From Antedon bifida (lineage: Eukaryota > Echinodermata > Crinoidea > Comatulida > Antedonidae), in NCBI GenBank assembly GCA_963402885.1, contig OY727100.1:2108001-2172000 (forward strand): 64,000 bases of DNA. The letters are read 5' to 3'. Every line of letters starts with the position of its first letter. Position 1 is the stretch's first letter. Positions 1 to 10,400 of the stretch are shown here, one piece after another. The notes under the pieces were generated by a model that saw only the letters and a program-made list of their open reading frames with translations, made no database searches and was not told the origin of the DNA. The translations under genes and the position numbers were made by a program.

Positions 1-1335
1 TAAGCCTAAGTTACGGAGTTTTGATCGCGCTGTTGTGGTTCGATTTATCTTGTCCAATGAAATCACTTGTTCGTCGCTGGTCAGTTTAATTAAAAACAAT
101 TAAAATCCTTATCAAATTAATTACATGTAGATATATTTTATCTAAATCATTAAAATCTTGCATAATGTCTACTGCTGTTAAATCTAGTCGTGTTGTAAAG
201 AGAAATACCACTTCGTTATCTGAAACTTTTTCAGCTTTCAATGTAAACATATTTAAGGTTATTAGCAATGAATTTCTTTTGTCGTGTTATCAATAATTGA
301 TTGATATGGCTTCATTTATGCTATAAATGTGTTAAAGGTTTAACGCTGTTAGTAGGCCTACACGTTATGTAAATTATGGAAAGGAGAGTGGACTCAGGTG
401 CTTTGGGCGGGGTAGGGTGATGATGACATTTCATCGGCTCACATTGAAATGTAATAGAACACAACAAGAACAAGTTTTTCCAATTCAAATTTATATTATT
501 GCAACCTGCGTTATAGCAAAAATAGCAATATAAAAACATATAGAATTGGTATTAAAATAATAGATATAAAATATAAACAATTGATTATGATTACAGTCCA
601 GCAAGAAAACTCTCAAACATGCAGAAGATACGACATATTCTCCGGGCACTTAAACCAAACACCCTTCAATACCATATGGTTAGTATAATATTAGTTAGTT
701 TTGCTCTCTCGGTTATGATTTTCGGGTTCAGATCTGTTCCTCATTTGTTCTTACAGTACATAAGTATTCAGTACATTAGACAATGAAACTTTAATACTCC
801 GTATATTATATATAATGTGTATGTGTAATTTGAGGTTCTTCATTTTTAACTTCTGCCCAATATTTTTATTTTGACCACCATCCACGAATTCGAATTATGT
901 AATTGTTACTGTAATTTTATTTGTGTGTGATATAAATCAACATTATCATTTTAATTACTATAGACCTATTACCGAGTTATTAGCTTTCGATAATAACGTT
1001 CTATAGAACGCCTAATAATTTTAATATCAAGTTTATTTGTTTTGTAAGAAATGATCCACCCAAGTTTAGTTAATAATTTACTAGTGGTAGCGTCGGATTG
1101 GTCACACTTTCGTCATACTATACCATCGTGTCATCATTAAGGCTTCAGCTAGATTACACTAATGATTGTGCATATTATATCATTATATAAATATATTCAT
1201 ATTATCATACAGAACAGTCAGAACGAGTACAGTCATATTTGATATACCTCAATATTGCACTTTGAAAACGATAGTATATATGGTAATTGTAATAGTAACC
1301 TTTTGCTTTGGAGAATAATAGTTAGAGGAAGAGTG
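1..1335. other. Upstream intergenic region before NPC1
   Basis: This stretch is AT-rich and carries no gene I can identify. It presumably contains the NPC1 promoter and 5' UTR. An inverted CCAAT box (ATTGG) lies near 1096, and the tract at 1160-1200 is TATA-like, but neither is decisive. Minus-strand open frames at the left edge are listed separately. One perfect TAGGCCTA palindrome lies at 353-360. Confidence 0.5.
86..268 (-). other. Possible minus-strand exon of an unknown neighbour gene
   Basis: On the minus strand a frame of about 60 codons has a fairly protein-like composition in its first two thirds (LKAEKVSDNEVVFLFTTRLD), followed by a possible GT donor after a CTACAT. About 50 bases further on the minus strand, a CCAG could act as acceptor before another open stretch that runs to the window edge (about 1-75, reading DEQVISLDKINR). 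The phases do not join cleanly in my reading and I recognise no family, so this may be chance. Confidence 0.15.
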
Positions 1336-1401
1336 ATGGCAATGGGTGATAGAATTCAACTAGTGTTGTGGTTTACTATGTTCCTGCTGTGTCAGAATAA
1401 G
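1336..1401 (+). CDS. NPC1: NPC1 coding exon 1 (signal peptide)
   Basis: Encodes residues 1-22, starting [13 protein letters not shown], a short hydrophobic leader ending just before the mature N-terminal domain. The donor is AAG|GTAAGA, and the exon ends in phase 0. A second in-frame ATG two codons later is possible but less well placed. Confidence 0.85.
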
Positions 1402-4400
1402 GTAAGATCTTTTGAAATAATATAACAATTAATGACACGGGAAGAATATGATAAAACAGCCTTTACCATTGTTTGGTGAAGTATCTGTGACACTAGTGGC
1501 ACTGCTAAAGCCTTGTCTACACTATCAAATTTCATGGTACAAAAATGTGTGATGTGCCCATATATGGTAGTGGTATGCCCAAAGATGGTAGTGATATGAC
1601 ATCATCATGTTCATATATGGGCTATCACATTTTTTTGTCACTTAAGGTTTGATAGTGTAGACAGAACTAAATCTAAAAATAGACATGGGGCTACTTTATT
1701 TTTACTTTATGTCATTTTTTCCTTCAGGTTTATTCAAGTGAAGTACATGAACCAGACACATGTATAATGTACGGTGAATGTGGCATTAATCCTGAAACAG
1801 GATTGCAGTCAAATTGCGATTACAACGGTCCATCACAGGAGTTACGAGACCCAACTGGTATAGTACTATTACAAGAGTTATGTCCACAGTACGCGTCCGC
1901 CAGACCAATAAAGACGTGCTGTTCCACAGATCAGCTTCAGACGTTGCTGGTCAGTCTTCGATTTATCCAGCAAGCGATGCAAAGATGTCCCGCGTGTGTA
2001 GAAAACTTTGTCAATATGTACTGTGAAATGACGTGTAACCCGAACCAGGCTGTGTATATGAACGTAACTCGTTCGTATGACGTAGCTGGACATCCTACGC
2101 GTACAGTTGCTGAAATGAACTACTTCATGACACGTGACTACGCAGACGGTGTTTTTGATTCGTGCAAGAACGTTCAGTTTCCGAGCGCCAATATCAAAGT
2201 GATTGATTTGATGTGCGACGGTGTGCCAGCTGATCAATGTACGCCTGAAATCTGGTTGGGCTTTCTTGGTACTATTGACAATGGATATGCCCCATTCCAA
2301 ATCACGTACGTAATAGGGGACGCTAGCGAGGATGAAATTAACAAAGGTATTGAACCATTGAACGAGTACACATATGCCTGTACAGAATCAGTTGGTAATT
2401 CTTCAACAGCCTGCAGTTGTCAGGACTGTCCACTCGTTTGTTCCAGTGGAAACCCTACAATAGCACCGACTCCAGAACCATGGGAGGTGGGTGAAATATC
2501 TGGATTCACTTTTACAATAATAATGGTATTTGTATGTCTTTCATCCATGTTTATCGCGTTTTTTATTGTGCACGAGCGCAGCAAACTTAAAGACAAAAAA
2601 TCTGATGCTGAAATTGAGTACAAAGTACCACCACCAGAAAAAATAACACCTCTATTAACACAAGAAGACATTGGAACATTTGAGAAAGGTGGTAAAATAT
2701 TCGACGACTATTTGCAGAAGGTGTTTACATCTCTTGGTGTATGGTGTGCAAAACACCCGTACATTGTAATTTTCCTATCAGTTGTCTTCATTGTAGCTTG
2801 CTCTTGTGGAAATTTACAGTTGGTGATTACAACGGATCCAGTGGAACTATGGTCTGCGCCTGACAGTCAATCGCGTTGGGAGAAGGACTACTATGACGAT
2901 GCCTTTATGCCATTTTACAGGACAGCGCAGTTGATTATCACTGCGCCAAACAGAACCTCCACGATTTATGAAAGTTGGAGCGAAGGCCCTGTCGAATTTG
3001 GACCTGTTATGGATAAAGATATTTTAGAACAGGTAAGATGATCTTACGTATTAAAACTATTTTTCTCTCAGTGGGTGTCAAGTACTTTTGTAACACATTT
3101 TGTTTTATGAGATTGGGACATTAAGTCTTATAGTTATATGCTTAATTTGACTACCTTTCCCACTTGAATGTTGTATGCATATGCAAACAAGATTTAAGTT
3201 ATGAATACATATTGTTTGCAAGCATGTTTTAAAATTTATTAAAGTGAATTCAAAACGAAACCAAAGAAAGGATGACTGTAGATTTTACATATTGTGAGAA
3301 TTCACTACATTCTTAAAGTCAGTTTGGACAAATTTAAATCATTGGCCTACATAAGTTCAAATAATTAGAAATATTATTTCTGTTTAGAAAGGTTAAAGTT
3401 ATATATTATTATTTTTCCTCCTCTGTAGATTTTGGAACTGCAACTGCACGTTACTAACATGCAGGTACCTTTTGAATACAAAGGCGTTAAGAAGAATATC
3501 AGCCTCAGTGACGTATGCTTCAAACCAGTCAACGATAAATGTACAGTGACCAGCGCCTTGCAATATTACCAAAACGACCTAGAGACATTAAACTATGAGG
3601 ACATTGGAACAAACGGAAGATTAGCGGACTATCGCGACCACTTCTTATACTGCATGAGGTACATATACTCATTTTTCTTTTATTCAGAAAGTCTCCAAAA
3701 TAGAGACATAATATCAATATCAACACAATACAAAATATGTAAATCTATTCAATTGTTATCATCATCATCATCATCATCATCGTAATTATCATCTTTATTC
3801 ATTCTTCAAAACCCATTAATTATAATATTATTTTATCGAATGTTCTTACTCTTCTTATCATTATTACCATTACAATACTTTTCTAAAATTACTACTTTTG
3901 TTTAGAGCACCACTTTCAACAGTGGACACCACGCCACTTTCGTTACCATGTATAAGTGACTTTGGAGGACCGTCACTACCTTACGTCATTGTTGGGGGAT
4001 TCAATGGTGAGTTTGATATCATTGTGAAACTAAATAACGAACTTTGTCCTTTTTTAAACAGTTTCCGCAATATACAAATACTTTAGAACCAGAAATACGT
4101 GCAGAAACTTTGTTCAGTAGATTTTTGAAATATTGAATAAGAGGCGTTCGTTTGACCTTTAACTTGACCTTTGATTATCAGTGATGACTGCGTAAATTAG
4201 AAATACGTGCAGAAAAAATGTCCTGTATCCGTGTCTAAAGTATTAATCGATATTTTGTCGAGTAAAGCATGAGTATTTCCAGAATGGTGAAGGTTCATAC
4301 TTCTTTGTGCAGTAACAGAAATCGCAAAATCATTAAATTTTCCTATACTAACTGGAATGGAATAATTAAAACTGTTGCTAAACTCCATTGATATTTTCTA

Positions 4401-7400
4401 AACATTAACATAATGTATTATTCTTCTTCTCAACAACGCCATTTTTAATTTACATAGTTACCAATGGGACAGAAGAATACAACACTGCGCAGGCGCACAG
4501 TATAACTTTTGTTGTTTTGAACAAAAAGGATAACGATGAAATCTACCAAATGTCGCTGGCTTGGGAAAAGGCTTATTTAGAGTATATACAAAGCTATCAC
4601 AATGATAACCTGACGATTGCGTACTATGCTGAGGTAATTCAGGAGGAAAACTAAAACATCAAGCATTTTTCTAGAGAATACATGCTATACATTTCATAAT
4701 AAATGCTTCAAAACACTAGGCTAATTTACTATGTTCGTTATTTTGTCTTAAACTGCTCTGCTGTCTACACTATCAAACTAGACAAAAAAAGTGTGATGTG
4801 CCCAAATATGGTAGTGATATGACATCATGATGTCCATATATGGGCACATTACCTTTCCTAATAATAATATACAGTATATAAATCTTTAATTTTGCTTCTT
4901 AAATTAACTTTATTTTTTATTTATTTTTTATATAGCGTTCCATTGAAGATGAAATTGTTCGATCCAGTCAATCAGATGTCATCACGATAGCCGTTAGTTA
5001 TATTGTTATTTTTGCCTATATTGCTTTGGCACTTGGTGAATTTAGTCGATGCGATCGTATTCTTGTAAGTATTGACTTAGTTACATACTTAAGTCATTAT
5101 ACTTTAACTTATAGTTAAGCATTACTTGTATAGCTATTACATTACTTACCAGAGATCCAGTATTCTTACTTTGTTACTTATGTAACAGTATGAAACAACT
5201 GTACTTACTTGTACTTTTACCTAGGACTTAATTATATAAGTATACTTACTTATTTGTCTTATTTGTTTTACAGATTGATTCCAAGATTACTCTGGGGTTA
5301 GGTGGGGTACTGATGGTACTAATGTGTGTGTTTGCGTCCACGGGTGTATATGGCTATTTCGGAGTACCCACAACTTTGATTATAATTGAAGTTATACCAT
5401 TTTTAATTCTCGCCATTGGAGCTGACAATATGTTCATTTTAGTTCTAGATTTTCAGGTAATTACAAAATATTGTTTGACTCTAAATCTCTGTCTACACTA
5501 TCAAACTAGTTTGACAAAAAAGTGTCATATGTCCAAATATGGTAGTGATATGATATCATCATGTCCATATATGGGCACATCACATTTTGTTGTGTAGTAG
5601 ATACCGTAGATAGTTTAAAGGTGTGTAGGCCTAATCTTTGCAAGGAAACGCGTTTGCGAAACCTACTGCACTGTATTGTAACTATAACAAATTTCAACAG
5701 CAAAATGTTCGAACGCAAAATGCGTCTACCTCTGTATAATAGTTCACAGTTCAAGTTTTGCCAATGTATGTTCACAATACAGTATGTCATACTATAGAGT
5801 TTCTGTCAATATTTGAACTTTATCTTGTAGAGAAGTAAGCGAGGCGAGAAAGAAACACTAGAAGAACACATCGGAAGAATTCTTGGAGAGGTTGGGCCCA
5901 GTATGCTAATGTGTGGTCTATCTGAATCGATCGCATTCTTTCTTGGTAAGTAAATGGATTATTTACTTGTACTTTCTATCTTATTGGAAGATATAGGAAG
6001 GATGGACCAAAGAAAGGTAATAATTTACTATTTAGTATGGCTTGCTTCGATAACTGTACTACGTGTGACAACTAGTTATTTTCAGTTAACTGGTGTACGA
6101 AAGATTTTAACCAATCTTGATTTTCGTTTCAATAGGAGCATTAACTGAAATGCCAGCGGTACGCACATTCGCTTTGTATGCCGGTCTAGCTGTTCTAATA
6201 GACTTCTTTCTACAGGTTACGGCCTTTGTTGCTCTACTCACATTAGATTGCAAGCGACAAGAGGTAAGATTGCAACATCAATGTTTAGTTTACAAAACAT
6301 GAATAAAGTATCACATATAGACACTTGTAATAATCATAAATATAAATTGTTAAATTTTTATAGAGTAATCGATATGATATTTGCTGTTTTGTGCGAGATA
6401 AAAACAACGAAAAACCATGACATATACACTTGTAATAATCATAAATATAAAATTGTAATATTTTTTTATTTTGATAGAGTAATCGATATGACATTTGCTG
6501 TTTTGTGCGAGATAAAAACAACGAAAAACCCAAAACTGACTTAGGCTTCGTACAACAGTTCATGGCATCGCATTACGCTCCGTTCATCGTCAAAAAATGG
6601 GTTCGACCATTCATTGTAAGTAAATTAATTTACGGGGGTTTCCCTCCGAAAAGAACGGAAATATTTCCCAATGTTATCATAATGTAGAGATACCGATTTT
6701 AACGTCCCAAGTAGTTAACATGTTGCAATAATAACAATAACAAGTTTTTTTTTTAAATTGATTTGATTTTGACAGATCCTGTTCTTTCTAACGTTCACAT
6801 GCGTCTGTTTGGTGTTTATGGCGAAACTTCCAGTGGGCCTAGAACAAGACATAGCAATGCCTAAGGTAAAGTCACTCTATGCGACTGACAGTCTCAACTC
6901 ATTTTATCGAAACTGTATATATAGGCCCCCTAGTGCGTATACAGTATCATAGCAATTTTCTGCAATTATCATGTCAATTCTGTGATATGGTCTCACATTA
7001 TGTATGACATGTGACGCCTATCATAGACCGTGGTCCTACATAAGTGACACATGTGAATACAGAATGATACTGGACATAAACAAAAAGAAAACAAACAAAC
7101 AATCTATGATATTTTTTCTTTTTTATAGGATTCGTATGTTTTAGATTACTTTGACGGTCTTGCTAAGTATTTAAGCGTTGGTCCTCCAGTTTACTTTGTC
7201 ACCACCTCTGGCTATAACTTCACATCCATCGATGGTCAAAATAAAGTCTGCGGAGGCTTTGGTTGTGCAGAAGACTCCCTCACTCAACAGATATATTTTG
7301 CTTCCATTATCAAGGAACAGTGAGTTCTATTTAGTACCCATTGAAACACTGAATAAATTAGTCATACCGTTTATATAATAGATTTAAACTATTCCTGTGT

Positions 7401-10400
7401 TGTGTAACTACCTTAGGACAACATAATACTATCGGGATTGATTGTTTACCTGCGATAAGCTACTCAAATAAGTCTACTCGTACGTTACATTGAGGTAAAA
7501 CCATTATATAATCAGGTGAACTTTGATTTAACCAGAAGTCTCCTTTATTTTAAGCACCAAATTGTAATATTACCACCATGCGTCTTAGTCAAAATAAGAC
7601 TTACTGATTGATTGTGACTTTAGACCTTGCGGTATGACTTACTGAATCATACTACTGCGCATGTCTACACAGCAATCGAAGCTGTGATAGCTTCTCATCA
7701 CACCCAACTACGCCATTTTTAGCGGGAGCGTTGTCGTAACAACATAGTAACGCTAAGCATTGAATTCGTTTGACATCTCGTCATTTCAAACTGTAAAGTA
7801 TGGGAAATCATGTTGTCTTCAAATCATCGTTTTTTCCCCTCACGTAGGCCTACAATTTAAATAGTGATCAATATGTTTTAATCTATAGGACAACAATAGC
7901 CTACCCAGCAGCCTCTTGGATCGACGACTACCTGGACTGGATAACGCCTAACATAGGTCAAAGTGCATGTTGTCGAACTTATACAGATAACTTGCTTAAC
8001 CCTTATCGTGATAAAGCCGGCCAATTCTGCTCAGCTTCAGGTAGGCCTAAATGAACAGTATTTATTTTCTTTTATTATTGATATGGCTCATAAAATATTG
8101 TTGTATTGGAGGCCTATAATTATTATAATATTATGATAGCAATGCAGAAATAAGTTAATTCATTTAATTAATTGGTGTATTCACTTATTTCTTAGTTGAA
8201 GAAACATTTCCAGTTTGTCGCAGTTGTATGCCTCTGACGTCACGAGGTCAACGACCTGTTGACGATGATTTTAATGATTATATTCCGTTCTTCTTAAATG
8301 ACACACCCACTGAAATTTGTAGCAAGGGGTAAGTTTAAAAAACACATATTTGTAACATAGGTTCATAGGTAGGCCATAAAAGTCTAGAAGAAAAATAAAT
8401 TTAAAAAACAAAAAAAATTTGATATCCATTTTCGTTCATGCTTGTTGTTTTCAGAGGGCGTGCTGCGTATGGAGATGCAGTTGAAATTTTGAATGTCACT
8501 GGCAAGACTGAGGTGGGAGGTAAGTCACTTGTGGTAATTAAGCAGGAAGTATGTATTAAGTGTTTCACTTAAGTGGTAGTGCCGGCCTATTTACTTAAAT
8601 AACAGATTTTGTTATAAAAAGATAAAAGTTAAAATTATTTAAGTGTGATATCAACAACAAATTGTTACAACACTATAAAGGAACGTCGTTGGAAACCAAT
8701 CTTTGTGATAGCTTTCGCAATAACGCCAAATGTAATGGTTACGTGAAATCTACCGTACAGCAGACAGCTTGATGTCTTCAACGACTCTGAATAAAATATC
8801 TATTGACCATTTTTTTCAGCAACATATTTCATGACTTATCACACTATACTGAAAACTTCTGAAGAGTTTACGAATGGTTTACGTCAAGCGAGGGCGCTCT
8901 CTACGAACATTGAAAATGCAATGCGAGAGGAACTTGATCTTCCGCCAGATTTTAAAGTATTTCCATACAGGTATTTCGAAAATTATACTACATTTTTCTA
9001 ATTCCATGGATTGACACAATTCGTGCTTATAATAATACTACGCGCATATGAAAATAGTAGGGACTTTTCGATCCCCACTACTTCAACCGTAACCGAATAT
9101 CCCAACATGCAATGCGTATGCCCCGCCCCTTTGTAAACAAATTGAAATGCGCATGCGTATTTCTTAGGTTAAATTTTTTTTTTATAGGTACGTCGAAAAC
9201 CTTATTGATAATAATGGAACACCTCTTGCACGCGCAGTGATACTGGAACACTGTATTTTTGCTAACATTTGCCAAATAAGAAATAATGATTGACAGCCTA
9301 TTTGACGGTTGAAAATTTATAATTTTTCTAAACTGAATAACGTCTTCTTTTGCAGTCTTTTTTACGTGTATTATGAACAGTATCTGGATATGGTTGAGGT
9401 CGCTGTTTTCAATCTTGGAATCTCCCTGATACCGATATTTCTTGTTAGCTTCCTGATGTTAGGATTTGACGTCATATCCGCTCTCATTATCGTCCTGAAC
9501 ATTCTGATGATTCTATTCGACACGCTTGGTATCATGTACTTTTGGAACATCGACTTCAATGCTATTTCCTTAGTTAATTTAACCATGGTAAGTTTGATGA
9601 CACAAGATAGAGGACGATATATTTTTCAATATATGCTTAGTCTTTAAGACACAAGATAGAGGGCGATATATTTTTCAATAATTATGCTTAATTTTTCGAA
9701 GAGATTGAATATAGTGAATAAATTCCCATACTTAGAAAGGGCTTGGTATACCCTGTTTAATATTGTCCAATTTTTTTTTAATAGCGCCCTTTATATCTGG
9801 ATATATATTATTGATTTAAAATATATCACCCTCTATGGTTTGATAGTTTCCCGGTATTTTATTTTTCGATTTTGTCGTCAGTAATCATCGTTACATCTCT
9901 TGCTAAATTGTTTATTTTTTATTTTTTTTAACAAGGCTATTGGTATTTCAGTAGAGTTTATTTCGCACATTGTTAGAAAATTCAGAACTTGCACTTTGCC
10001 GACAAGGAAGCAAAGAGCTCAGAAGGCATTAGCAACGACGGGGAGTTCAGTAAGTATTTTTAGACAACGCGCGCGTACAAACGCGAATAAAAAAAAAATC
10101 CTTTGTACGCCGCAATCTTTTTTGTTTTTTCCCGATGACAGTAAATATGGTGCTTTACAGTTTCCTTAAAATATATTTCTCCTTTCCAAAACCTATTTTT
10201 GTTTTTCTTTTTAGGTACTTAGTGGTGTTGCTATGACCAATTTACCAGGAATTGTAGTTTTAGCTTTTGCAAAATCGCAACTTTTTAACATATTCTACTT
10301 CAGGATGTTCTTTACAATAACGATTGTAGGAACATTCCATGGACTCGTGTTCCTTCCTGTTTTACTTAGTTTTATTGGTAAGTAAACTAAACATTATGTT

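Noticed and set aside
1878-2300. Minus-strand frame of 140 codons opposite NPC1 exon 2
   Set aside because: It is the shadow of a well-conserved plus-strand exon and shows no recognisable family.
9309-9360. Extending NPC1 exon 17 upstream through the open frame from 9309
   Set aside because: The frame is open, but TTTTGCAG at 9348-9355 is a clear acceptor and phase with exon 16 requires a start at 9356.
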